A DNA stretch of 64,000 nt from Actinocorallia aurantiaca (GTDB lineage Bacteria > Actinomycetota > Actinomycetes > Streptosporangiales > Streptosporangiaceae). The translations under genes were made by a program, and so were the position numbers. Location of the stretch: the NCBI RefSeq assembly GCF_039533685.1, contig NZ_BAAATZ010000008.1:54796-118795 (forward strand), given 5' to 3'. Under the pieces are notes generated by a model. The model was not told the origin of the DNA and searched no databases. It saw only the letters and a list, made by a program, of their open reading frames with translations. Numbering within the stretch: the first letter of the stretch is position 1; every line of letters begins with the position of its first letter. Shown in pieces: positions 8,605 to 16,593 of this stretch.

Positions 8605-9261
8605 ATGATGGTGGGATTCGACCTGGACCTGACCCTCGCGGACACCCGCGGGGGCATCGGCTCCGTCTACTCGGCGCTCGCCGCGGAGACGGGCGTCTTC
8701 ATCGACGTCCCCCTGGTCGTCGGGCGCCTGGGCCCCCCGCTGGAGATGGAACTGGCGAACTGGTTCCCCGAGGACCGCGTCCCCGAGATGGTCCGGCGCT
8801 TCCGGCGGCTCTATCCGGAACTGGCCATTCCGGCCACCGTCCTCATGAGCGGGGCCGCCGAGGCGGTCGCCGCCGTCCGCGCGGCGGGCGAGCGCGTCAT
8901 GGTCGTCACGGCCAAGAACGAACCGCACGCGCGGGCCACCCTGGCCTTCCTCGGACTGGAGGTCGACCTCCTGGCCGGCGGCCTGTGGTCGTCCGCCAAG
9001 GGCGCGGCGCTGCGGGAGCACGGCGCGCACACCTACGTCGGCGACCACACCGGCGACGTCGACGCGGCGCGGGCGGCCGGCGCCTTCAGCCTCGCCGTGG
9101 CCACCGGCGGGTTCAGCGCGGCGGACCTGCTCGGCTACGGCGCCGACCACGTCCTGGACGATCTCGGCGCGTTTCCGCAGTGGCTTGACGGGTTTGACCG
9201 GGTATGTCAAACCCGCCCGGGGGAAGAACGGGAGGAGGTGCCGCCGATCGAGGGACGATAA
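8605..9261 (+). CDS. HAD superfamily hydrolase
   Basis: 218 residues. Motif I D6-x-D8-x-T10 (FDLDLT), motif II VVTAKNE and the acidic motif IV VGDHTGDVDAARAAG are present, with a helical cap of the phosphoglycolate phosphatase type between motifs I and II. Such enzymes dephosphorylate small metabolites; substrate unknown. ATG 8605 is chosen from the leaderless spacing; ATG 8596 and 8608 are alternatives. The last ~25 residues are a charged tail whose DNA contains a perfect inverted repeat (9189-9215). Confidence 0.88.
   Translation: MMVGFDLDLTLADTRGGIGSVYSALAAETGVFIDVPLVVGRLGPPLEMELANWFPEDRVPEMVRRFRRLYPELAIPATVLMSGAAEAVAAVRAAGERVMVVTAKNEPHARATLAFLGLEVDLLAGGLWSSAKGAALREHGAHTYVGDHTGDVDAARAAGAFSLAVATGGFSAADLLGYGADHVLDDLGAFPQWLDGFDRVCQTRPGEEREEVPPIEGR
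9189..9215. repeat. Inverted repeat within the 3' end of the HAD gene
   Basis: CGGGTTTGAC at 9189-9198 and GTCAAACCCG at 9206-9215 pair perfectly around a 7-base loop. It is about 60 bases before the promoter of the cold-shock gene, so it may be an intragenic terminator or an operator. Confidence 0.6.
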
Positions 9262-9274
9262 GGAGTATGCCGTT

Positions 9275-9302
9275 TTGCCGTAAGGCATTAGCCTTGTACG
9301 GA
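9275..9302 (+). promoter_or_regulatory. Candidate promoter of the cold-shock gene with an internal dyad
   Basis: -35-like TTGCCG at 9275-9280 and -10-like TACGGA at 9297-9302 are 16 bases apart. The spacer holds a small inverted repeat, AAGGC-ATTA-GCCTT (9282-9295), a possible operator. The start codon follows at 9337 after AGAGG. Confidence 0.4.
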
Positions 9303-9336
9303 TCACAAGAACGCTGCAGCCAGACAGAGGTCCGCC

Positions 9337-9732
9337 GTGCCCAGTGGCAAGGTCAAGTGGTACGACACCGACAAGGGTTTCGGTTTTCTCACCCGCGATG
9401 ACGGGGGTGAGGTCTTCGTGCATTCCTCCGCCCTCCCCAGCGGAACAAGCGCCTTGAAACAGGGCCAACGGGTCGAGTTCGGGGTCGTCGAAGGCCGTCG
9501 CGGCCAGCAGGCCCTGTCCGTGAGGGTCGTCGACACCCCTCCCTCGGTCGAGAAGACCATCGCCAAGGCCAAGCGCAAACGCCCCGACGACATGGTCGTC
9601 ATCACCGAGGATCTGATCAAGCTCCTCGACCACGTCTCAGAGACCTACCGCCGCGGAAAGCACCCCTCCGGATCCGAAGCCCGCAAGATCGCGACGGTCC
9701 TGCGCGCGGTCGCCGACGACATCGATGGCTGA
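9337..9732 (+). CDS. Cold-shock domain protein with C-terminal extension
   Basis: 131 residues from GTG 9337, with AGAGG seven bases upstream. The cold-shock domain covers residues 1-66; RNP1 is KGFGFL at 13-18 and RNP2 EVFVHSSAL at 25-33. The 65-residue extension (PDDMVVITEDLIKLLDH onward) is conserved in actinobacterial long Csp proteins and absent from 67-residue CspA. It should bind single-stranded RNA or DNA. It stands between the HAD gene and a TetR gene on the same strand. Confidence 0.93.
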   Translation: MPSGKVKWYDTDKGFGFLTRDDGGEVFVHSSALPSGTSALKQGQRVEFGVVEGRRGQQALSVRVVDTPPSVEKTIAKAKRKRPDDMVVITEDLIKLLDHVSETYRRGKHPSGSEARKIATVLRAVADDIDG

Positions 9733-9765
9733 CCTGCCCTAGTCTTCTGGGGGAGGATCACATCA

Positions 9766-10368
9766 ATGAGCAGAACGACGCGCGAGCGGATCGTGGCCGA
9801 GGCGCTGCGGCTGTTCGCCGACCGCGGTTACGCCGCGACGTCGGTGGCCGAGATCGAGGCCGCCGCCGGCCTGTCCCCGGGCGCAGGCGGTCTCTACCGG
9901 CACTTCCCGTCCAAGCAGGAAGTGCTGGCGGCCGCCGTGCGCGAACGCATAGAGCGCACCCGCGACCAGGTCAGCACGGTCCTCTCCGAATCCGAGAACC
10001 TCAAGAGCAAGCCGCTCGACCTGCGGCTGCGCATGACCTGCCACGCGGGCATCGCCAAGATGCGCGAGGAGCAGGACCTCATCCGGGTGCTCTTCCGCGA
10101 CCTCGACCAGTTCCCCCAGCTGGTCGCCGACATGCGGGACGGCGTGGTCAACCCGCTGTACGAGAGCATCGCGACCTGGCTGGCCACCCAGCCCGAGTTC
10201 CAGGACAGGGACGAGGACTGGCAGGCGATCGCGGCGATCCTCGGCGGATCGGTGGTCAACTACTGGCTGGCCGGCGAGTCGCTGTACGAGACCCCGGTCA
10301 AGACCGACGAGAAACGTTTCGCAGCCGCCTGGGCCCGGCTGGCCCTGGGTCTGCTGAACCAGAACTAG
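9766..10368 (+). CDS. TetR/AcrR family transcriptional regulator
   Basis: 200 residues, ATG preceded by GGGGGAGGA. The helix-turn-helix lies at about 5-55: RERIVAEALRLFADRGY, then TSVAEIEAAAG and LYRHFPSKQEVL. The helical C-terminal ligand domain has no further signature. It ends 9 bases before the WYL-like XPB companion gene on the same strand, so it may be cotranscribed with it. Target unknown. Confidence 0.92.
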   Translation: MSRTTRERIVAEALRLFADRGYAATSVAEIEAAAGLSPGAGGLYRHFPSKQEVLAAAVRERIERTRDQVSTVLSESENLKSKPLDLRLRMTCHAGIAKMREEQDLIRVLFRDLDQFPQLVADMRDGVVNPLYESIATWLATQPEFQDRDEDWQAIAAILGGSVVNYWLAGESLYETPVKTDEKRFAAAWARLALGLLNQN

Positions 10369-10377
10369 CGGGCCCGA

Positions 10378-12681
10378 TTGGACAGTTACGGGGACTGGCT
10401 CCGCGGGCGCACCGACGAGCAGTTGCGCGTCCTGGTCTCCGCGCGGCCCGAACTGATCACCCCCGTCCCCGCCGACCTGGCGGCCCTGGCCGCCCGCGCG
10501 GTCGCCCCGTCGGCGGTCAACCGGGCCCTGGACCGGCTGGACCGCGCGGCGCTGGCCGTCCTCGAAGCGGTCATCGTCCTGCCCTCCCCCACCCTCACCT
10601 CGCTGAAGAAGGCGCTGGGAGCGCGGTGCAACGAGGTCGTGGAGCGGCTGCGGGACCTCGGCCTCCTCTGGCCGGGCCCCTCCCGCACCCTGCGGGTCGC
10701 GCCCGGCGTGCGGGCCGCGCTCCCCCACCCCGCCGGACTCGGGCCGCCCGCCCGCGAGGCGCTGGCCGCGCTGCCCCTGGACAGGCTCCTGGCGCTCGCC
10801 GAGGACCTGGACGTCCCCACCGCCTTCGCCAGCGGCGCCGGACTCGCCGAGGCCCTCGCCGGGCTGCTGGCCGATCCCGGCCCCCTCATCGAGGCCGCCG
10901 GGCCCGAGGCGAGGACGGCGCTGGAGCACCTGGCCTGGGGTCCTCCCACGGGCCGGATCGAGAACGCGCGGCGTCCGGTGGGCCTCGCCGAGGCGCACAG
11001 CCCCGTGGAACGCCTGCTGGCCAGATGCCTGCTGGTCCCGCTGGACGACCGGACGGTGACGCTGCCCCGCGAGGTGGGGCTGCACCTGCGCGGAGGCGCC
11101 CTCTTCCAGGGCGACGTCATCACCCCGCCGGCGCCCGCGGGGACCTCCCGCTCCCGGAGGCTGACCGACCAGATCGCCTCCGGGCAGGCATTCACCCTGC
11201 TGCGGCTGACCGAGGAGCTGCTGGAGCACTGGGGGGTGAACCCCCCGCCCGTGCTGCGCACCGGCGGCCTGGGCGTCCGGGAGCTCAAGGCCGCGGCGGG
11301 CCTGCTCGACCTCCCCGAACGCGACGCCGCGCTGGTCGCCGAGATCGCCTACGCGGCGGGCCTGCTCGCCCGCGAGGGGGAGTGGCTGCCCACCCGCACC
11401 TACGACCTGTGGCTGCTGCGCGACGCCGCCGCCCGCTGGACCGACCTGGCCTACGCCTGGCTGGCGACCGACCGGGTGCCGGGTCTGGTCGGCGAACGCG
11501 ACGCCAGGGACAAGACGATCAACGCCCTGTCCGACGAGCTCGTCCGGCCCGCCGCCCCGTGGATCAGGCGCGAGACGCTGGAGACGCTGGCGGCGTCCGC
11601 GGGGGCCGAGGAGGGGATCGCGCCTGTCGCGCCCACGGAGGAGGCGGTGCTGCGGACTCTGGCCTGGCGCCACCCCCGGCGCACGGGCGGCCTGCACGAC
11701 CGGATCGTCTCGTGGACCCTGCACGAGACGGCCTTCCTCGGGATCACCGGGTTCGGCGCCGCGGCGTCCTACACCGGGGCGCTCCTGGCCGGGGAGGAGG
11801 TCGCCGAGGCGCTCGGCGCGCTGCTGCCCGAGCCTGTCGACCAAGTGATGCTCCAGGCGGACCTGACGGCGGTCGCGCCCGGCCCTCTCGTACCCGACCT
11901 GGCGCGCGAGCTGGCGCTGACCGCCGACGTGGAGTCGAAGGGCGGGGCGACGGTCTACCGGTTCACCGCCGAGTCGGTGCGGCGGGCCCTGGACGCCGGG
12001 CGCTCCGTCTCGGACCTGCTGGACCTGCTGGCGCGGCACAGCAGCACCCCCGTCCCGCAGCCCCTGGCGTACCTGGTCGAGGACGTCGGCCGCCGGCACG
12101 GCAGGCTCCGGGTCGGCACCGCCCTCTCCTACGTCCGCTGCGACGACCCGGCGACCCTGGACGAGATCCTCGCCGACCGCCGCGCCTCGACCCTGCGCCT
12201 GCACCGGCTGGCGCCGACGGTGCTGGCCTCCCGGCTGTCCCGCCAGGAGCTGCTGGAGGCGCTGCGCTCCGTCGGCTTCTCCCCCGTTCCCGAGTCGGCC
12301 GAGGGCGGGCTGGTGGTCACCCGGACGGACGCCCGCCGCGCCGAGCCGGCGGCCCGCCCGCCGATCGAGCACGAGCCCCTCGCGGACGGGCGGATCGCCG
12401 CCGCGGCGATCCGGGCGCTGCGCGCGGGCGAGGAGGCCGCCTCGGTCGGCGCGCCCGCCGGGGAGCCGCCGCGCACCCCGTCGGCGGCCATGGTCGACGA
12501 GCTGCGGGCCGCCATCGGCGCCCGGTTGTGGATCGGCTACCTGGACCAGCAGGGCCAGGCCTCCAGCCGGATCATCGAGCCGGTTCGGGTGGACGGCGGC
12601 TACCTGACGGCGTACGACCAGACCAGGGCCTCCGTCCAGCGTTTCGCGCTGCACCGCATCACCGGTGTGCGGAAGGTCTGA
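10378..12681 (+). CDS. Helicase-associated protein with C-terminal WYL-like domain (XPB companion)
   Basis: 767 residues from TTG 10378; no ATG or GTG fits the conserved N-terminus DWLRGRTDEQLRVLV better. The long helical body is rich in winged-helix-like segments, as in the actinobacterial helicase-associated proteins found next to XPB. The last ~70 residues resemble a WYL domain: IGYLDQQGQASSRIIEP, then GGYLTAYDQ and FALHRITGVRKV. WYL domains bind nucleic-acid or nucleotide ligands. It precedes xpb with one small gene between. A role in DNA repair with XPB is inferred from linkage. Confidence 0.82.
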   Translation: MDSYGDWLRGRTDEQLRVLVSARPELITPVPADLAALAARAVAPSAVNRALDRLDRAALAVLEAVIVLPSPTLTSLKKALGARCNEVVERLRDLGLLWPGPSRTLRVAPGVRAALPHPAGLGPPAREALAALPLDRLLALAEDLDVPTAFASGAGLAEALAGLLADPGPLIEAAGPEARTALEHLAWGPPTGRIENARRPVGLAEAHSPVERLLARCLLVPLDDRTVTLPREVGLHLRGGALFQGDVITPPAPAGTSRSRRLTDQIASGQAFTLLRLTEELLEHWGVNPPPVLRTGGLGVRELKAAAGLLDLPERDAALVAEIAYAAGLLAREGEWLPTRTYDLWLLRDAAARWTDLAYAWLATDRVPGLVGERDARDKTINALSDELVRPAAPWIRRETLETLAASAGAEEGIAPVAPTEEAVLRTLAWRHPRRTGGLHDRIVSWTLHETAFLGITGFGAAASYTGALLAGEEVAEALGALLPEPVDQVMLQADLTAVAPGPLVPDLARELALTADVESKGGATVYRFTAESVRRALDAGRSVSDLLDLLARHSSTPVPQPLAYLVEDVGRRHGRLRVGTALSYVRCDDPATLDEILADRRASTLRLHRLAPTVLASRLSRQELLEALRSVGFSPVPESAEGGLVVTRTDARRAEPAARPPIEHEPLADGRIAAAAIRALRAGEEAASVGAPAGEPPRTPSAAMVDELRAAIGARLWIGYLDQQGQASSRIIEPVRVDGGYLTAYDQTRASVQRFALHRITGVRKV

Positions 12682-12732
12682 ACCCATCGATAATCTGCGC
12701 AGTCCCACAGGTATGGACGAGAAGGTCTCCCC

Positions 12733-13119
12733 GTGAGCTATCCCCCCCAAGATCCTTACATTTACGGCAACGGCATCCCCGGCCACCCCAACCAGTACGG
12801 CAACCAGTACGGTCCGTTCGTCCCGCCGCCTCCCCCGGCGAACAACGGCGCCGCGGTGGCCGCGCTGATCGCCAACATCCTGCTCACCATCACCTGCTGC
12901 GGGCTGCTGGCCGTCCCCGGCATCGTCACCGCCGCGATCGCGATGAGCCGGGTCCACACCGACCCGGTCTCGGCCAAGAACCTCACCATGTGGAGCTGGG
13001 TGATCTTCGGTGCCGCCATCCTCGTGGGAATCGTGCTGCTCGTCCTCTTCTTCGCCCTGGGCCTCTCCGAGTCCTTCGACGAATCCACCACGACCGTCGA
13101 CGACGGCTACACCATCTGA
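12733..13119 (+). CDS. Small two-TM membrane protein (DUF4190/dispanin-like)
   Basis: 128 residues, GTG start. A Pro/Tyr/Gly-rich N-terminal 38 residues is followed by two membrane segments (about 40-67 and 87-111) with a CC pair in the first and the loop SRVHTDPVSAKNLTMW between. This layout recalls DUF4190 and CD225/dispanin proteins. The C-terminus is acidic. It lies between the XPB companion and xpb; no link to repair is evident. Confidence 0.75.
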   Translation: MSYPPQDPYIYGNGIPGHPNQYGNQYGPFVPPPPPANNGAAVAALIANILLTITCCGLLAVPGIVTAAIAMSRVHTDPVSAKNLTMWSWVIFGAAILVGIVLLVLFFALGLSESFDESTTTVDDGYTI

Positions 13120-13124
13120 CGCCT

Positions 13125-13143
13125 TCCGGCCATCTCGGCCGGG
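13125..13143 (+). terminator. Hairpin after the two-TM protein gene
   Basis: CCGGCC at 13126-13131 pairs with GGCCGG at 13137-13142 around ATCTC, 6 bases past the stop codon. There is no T-run, so it is a moderate terminator candidate. Confidence 0.45.
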
Positions 13144-13207
13144 AGATCCCGCTCACCCGGCGCGCAGGAACACCGGCACCCCCTCCGGTGTTGCAGACTC
13201 GATGGTT

Positions 13208-14842
13208 ATGAATGATGGTCCGTTGATCGTGCAGTCGGACAAGACGCTGCTGCTGGAAGTCGACCATGAGCGGGCGGGTGATTGCCGTCGGGCCATCGCG
13301 CCCTTCTGCGAGCTGGAGCGGGCGCCCGAGCACGTGCACACCTACCGGGTGACGCCGCTGGCGTTGTGGAACGCGCGGGCCGCCGGGCACGACGCCGAGC
13401 AGGTCGTGAACGCGCTGATCGAGTTCTCGCGCTACCCGGTGCCGCACGCGCTGCTGGTGGACGTCGCCGACACGATGGGGCGGTACGGGCGGCTGCGGCT
13501 GGAGAAGCACCCCGTGGACGGGCTCGTCCTCATCTCGACCGACCGGGCCGTGCTGGAGGAGGTGCTGCGGTCCAAGAAGATCAAGCCGCTGCTCGGCGAC
13601 CGGGTGTCGGAGGACACCGTGGCCGTGCACCCGTCCGAGCGGGGCACCCTCAAGCAGGCGCTGCTCAAGCTCGGCTGGCCCGCCGAGGACCTCGCCGGGT
13701 ACGTGGACGGCGAGGCGCACCCGATCGACCTGGCGGAGACCGGCTGGTCGCTGCGGCCCTACCAGAAGGACGCCGCGGAGGCGTTCTGGCAGGGCGGGTC
13801 CGGGGTCGTGGTGCTGCCCTGCGGGGCGGGCAAGACGACCGTGGGGGCCGCGGCCATGGCGCACGCGCGGGCGACCACGCTGATCCTGGTCACCAACACC
13901 GTCAGCGTCCACCAGTGGAAGCAGGAGCTGATCCGCCGCACCAGCCTCACCGAGGACGAGATCGGCGAGTACTCGGGCGCCAAGAAGGAGATCCGCCCGG
14001 TCACCATCGCCACCTACCAGATCATGACGTCCCGGCGTAAGGGCGCCTACGGGCACCTGGAGCTGTTCGACGCCCGCGACTGGGGCCTGGTGATCTACGA
14101 CGAGGTGCACCTGCTGCCCGCGCCGATCTTCCGGATGACCGCCGACCTGCAGGCCCGCCGCCGGCTGGGCCTGACCGCCACCCTGGTCCGCGAGGACGGG
14201 CGCGAGGGCGACGTCTTCTCCCTCATCGGGCCCAAGCGCTACGACACGCCCTGGAAGGAGATGGAGAACCAGGGCTGGATCGCCCCCGCAGACTGCGTCG
14301 AGGTGCGGGTCACCCTGACCGACTCCGAGCGGCTGTCCTACGCCACGGCCGAGCCCGAGGAGCGCTACCGGTTCTGCGCCACCACCGAGACCAAGACCCG
14401 TGTCGTGGAGCGGCTGGTCGAGCGGCACCGGGGCGAGCCGACCCTGGTCATCGGCCAGTACATCGACCAGCTCGACGAGCTGGGCGAGCGGCTCGACGCC
14501 CCCGTGATCAAGGGTGAGACCAAGATCAAGGAGCGGGAGCGCCTGTTCGACGGCTTCCGCAGCGGCGAGATCAAGTGCCTGGTCGTCTCCAAGGTCGCGA
14601 ACTTCTCCATCGACCTCCCCGAGGCCTCCGTGGCCATCCAGGTCTCCGGTTCCTTCGGCTCCCGCCAGGAGGAGGCCCAGCGCCTCGGCCGCGTCCTGCG
14701 CCCCAAGGCCGACGGCGGCACCGCCCGCTTCTACAGCGTCGTCGCCCGCGACACCCTCGACCAGGACTTCGCCGCCCACCGGCAGCGCTTCCTCGCCGAG
14801 CAGGGCTACGCCTACCGGATCGTCGACGCCGACGACGTGTGA
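13208..14842 (+). CDS. XPB/Ssl2-type DNA helicase (ERCC3)
   Basis: 544 residues from ATG 13208, giving the conserved actinobacterial start MNDGPLIVQSDKTLLLEVDH; ATG 13202 adds two residues. Walker A is LPCGAGKT at 203-210, the DExH box DEVH at 298-301, followed by TATLVRED (the RED-type motif) and motif VI QRLGRVLRPK near the end. The N-terminal ~180 residues are the XPB damage-recognition region. XPB is a 3'-5' superfamily 2 helicase acting in nucleotide-excision repair or transcription-coupled opening; bacterial roles are less certain. It is in line with its WYL-like companion gene. Confidence 0.95.
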   Translation: MNDGPLIVQSDKTLLLEVDHERAGDCRRAIAPFCELERAPEHVHTYRVTPLALWNARAAGHDAEQVVNALIEFSRYPVPHALLVDVADTMGRYGRLRLEKHPVDGLVLISTDRAVLEEVLRSKKIKPLLGDRVSEDTVAVHPSERGTLKQALLKLGWPAEDLAGYVDGEAHPIDLAETGWSLRPYQKDAAEAFWQGGSGVVVLPCGAGKTTVGAAAMAHARATTLILVTNTVSVHQWKQELIRRTSLTEDEIGEYSGAKKEIRPVTIATYQIMTSRRKGAYGHLELFDARDWGLVIYDEVHLLPAPIFRMTADLQARRRLGLTATLVREDGREGDVFSLIGPKRYDTPWKEMENQGWIAPADCVEVRVTLTDSERLSYATAEPEERYRFCATTETKTRVVERLVERHRGEPTLVIGQYIDQLDELGERLDAPVIKGETKIKERERLFDGFRSGEIKCLVVSKVANFSIDLPEASVAIQVSGSFGSRQEEAQRLGRVLRPKADGGTARFYSVVARDTLDQDFAAHRQRFLAEQGYAYRIVDADDV

Positions 14843-14844
14843 GA

Positions 14845-14872
14845 GGGCGGCCTTCCGCCAGGGGGGCCGCTT
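14845..14872 (+). terminator. Terminator hairpin after xpb
   Basis: GCGGCC at 14847-14852 pairs with GGCCGC at 14865-14870, extended by G-U pairs, and is followed by TTTCC. It starts just after the xpb stop and separates it from the convergent DUF397 gene. Confidence 0.55.
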
Positions 14873-14893
14873 TCCGCTCGGCCCGAGGCCGCG

Positions 14894-15076
14894 TTAACGG
14901 CCGGACTTCACCCGGGCCAGGAACGCGGCGGCACGGCCGCCGGACAGAGACAGGTGGCCCCGCTCGGGGTTCTTGCTGTCCCGGATCCTCAGCTCGGCTG
15001 GAAGCGCAGCCAACTCGACGCACAGGTTCTCAGCACCGCTGTAGCTGGACTTGCGCCAAACATGAGTGGTGGTCAT
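14894..15076 (-). CDS. DUF397 domain protein
   Basis: 60 residues. The pattern W-R-K-S-S-Y-S-G near residue 8, followed by CVELA and RDSKNP, is the DUF397 signature. Its ATG overlaps the TGA of the upstream XRE gene (ATGA), so the pair is translationally coupled. DUF397 proteins occur almost only in actinomycetes beside XRE-DUF5753 regulators (WhiJ-like) and are thought to modulate them. Confidence 0.95.
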   Translation of the reverse strand: MTTTHVWRKSSYSGAENLCVELAALPAELRIRDSKNPERGHLSLSGGRAAAFLARVKSGR

Positions 15077-15888
15077 TCGATGTTCTCCAGATATCGGTGG
15101 ATCAGCGCGAGGCTGTCGGACCCGGAAAGCGCCCGGGAGCCAATCCGCTCGTAACGCCCAAGGTACTCGCGCACTTCGGCCGGTTCGCTGATGAGACGTC
15201 CGCCGCCGGGGGAGTCGGAGAACGCCGTGTCCCCCACCTCCAAGGTCATGATCATGAAACTTCCGTCCATGGCCGGGGACGCGCCAGAGGAGCGGGGCAC
15301 GACCCTGATTCCGACGGTGTCCAGCCGGGCGAGGTCGAGCAGGCGCTCCAGTTGGCCGCGCATGACATCCAGCCCTCCGATAGGCCAGCTCAAGGCGTTC
15401 TCCGACAGAATCACCCACACTTCCGGGGGCGGTTCGCGCCGGAAGATATCAGCGCGTTCCATGCGACCGGCCACCAGCTCGTCAGCCCGGGAAGCGTAAC
15501 GCCCGGACAGGATGAGCGCCCGCGCGTACTCAGGAGTCTGAAAGATTCCGGGGACGATCAGCGCCTCATAGACGCGCAGGAAATGGGCGGACGCCTCAAG
15601 ATGCAGGCACTGCTCGCGCCATGCGGAGTTATGGTTGCGAGTTGCGTGATAAATGAGAAAACAGAACAAACCGCCCGTATCCCACTCTTTATCAAGAAGC
15701 GCGTCCTGCTTCTCATCGAGCATCTCCTCCCCTCGCTCGATACGAGAAACCGAGGCGATGGAGGCACTGATGATGGCGCCCACATTGGCCTGCGACTTGC
15801 CCTTCTGAAGGCGAAGAAACCGCAGGTGGTGGGCGATGAGCGCCCACAGGTCGGTGGTCGGCTCGGGGGCCGGGACGAGCTTGGGCAT
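15073..15888 (-). CDS. XRE-family regulator with DUF5753 domain (WhiJ-like)
   Basis: 271 residues. The helix-turn-helix is at about 17-54 (HHLRFLRLQKGKSQANVGAI, then SVSRIERGEE). DUF5753 fills about 85-265, with EASAHFLRVYEALIVPGIFQTPEYARA as its entry motif. It is divergent from an anti-sigma-type HATPase gene and coupled to a DUF397 gene, the typical three-gene module that controls development in streptomycetes. The DNA target is probably local but is not shown. Confidence 0.95.
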   Translation of the reverse strand: MPKLVPAPEPTTDLWALIAHHLRFLRLQKGKSQANVGAIISASIASVSRIERGEEMLDEKQDALLDKEWDTGGLFCFLIYHATRNHNSAWREQCLHLEASAHFLRVYEALIVPGIFQTPEYARALILSGRYASRADELVAGRMERADIFRREPPPEVWVILSENALSWPIGGLDVMRGQLERLLDLARLDTVGIRVVPRSSGASPAMDGSFMIMTLEVGDTAFSDSPGGGRLISEPAEVREYLGRYERIGSRALSGSDSLALIHRYLENIE

Positions 15889-15998
15889 GAACCCTCCGGA
15901 TTATCCGACGTTCTCATCATTCTCACGAGAACTGGAAAACGCTAACCCGGAGCCCGAGCCTGGTGCCATCGATTCACCGAACTCTTCGGAGGTGAGAT

Positions 15999-16418
15999 GT
16001 GGTTTCCGGCACCGGCGCCCCATATATTCCGCGACGTCCAGACCGCACGAAGTTCTATTTCCAGAACTTCGCCGTCCCCTGGACCCTTGAGGACGTCAAC
16101 GACACCCGCCACCGCGTCGCCGCCGTCCTGCGCGACTGGGGCATCGACCCCGGCTTCATCGACGACAGGATCACCGCCATCCACGAGATGGTGACCAATG
16201 CCTACTGCCACGGCGAGCCGCCCGTCCTCCTCAGCCTCCTCCTGGACGACCACGGTCTGCTGGTGGAGGTCGCCGACCGCTCCCCCGGGATGCCCGAACG
16301 GCGCAGGCCGGGCATCGACGACCTGCGCGGGCGCGGCCTGATCCTGATCGAGGACGCCGCCCGCGCCATGGGCTGGCGCGCCGTCCGGGAGGGGAAGGTC
16401 GTATGGGCGAGATTCTGA
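15999..16418 (+). CDS. RsbW/SpoIIAB-like HATPase (anti-sigma factor kinase type)
   Basis: 139 residues, GTG 15999 with GGAGG six bases upstream. The GHKL ATPase motifs are visible: N-box IHEMVTNAYCHG near 63-74, VEVADRSPGMP near 89-99, and GRGLILIEDAA near 111-121. Small stand-alone proteins of this type bind or phosphorylate anti-sigma partners. It is divergent from the XRE-DUF5753/DUF397 pair with about 110 bases between, forming one regulatory module. Confidence 0.9.
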   Translation: MVSGTGAPYIPRRPDRTKFYFQNFAVPWTLEDVNDTRHRVAAVLRDWGIDPGFIDDRITAIHEMVTNAYCHGEPPVLLSLLLDDHGLLVEVADRSPGMPERRRPGIDDLRGRGLILIEDAARAMGWRAVREGKVVWARF

Positions 16419-16593
16419 CCCGCCCGGCCTACGCCGCGGTCGTCTCGGAGGCCCGCAAATGATCCAGGAGACCCTTCGCACCCTCGCGGCATGGGTACTC
16501 GGGATGTCCCTGTCCTTCCTCCCCTGGATGGCCTACACCCTCGTCTCCGACCGCCGGGAGAAGGCGCCCGGAAGGCGGTCCGGTCCGGAGCCC

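Noticed and set aside
9763..12957. 1064-codon minus-strand frame over the TetR and XPB-companion genes
   Set aside because: No recognisable domain; low-complexity Gly/Arg/Gln composition of a shadow frame.
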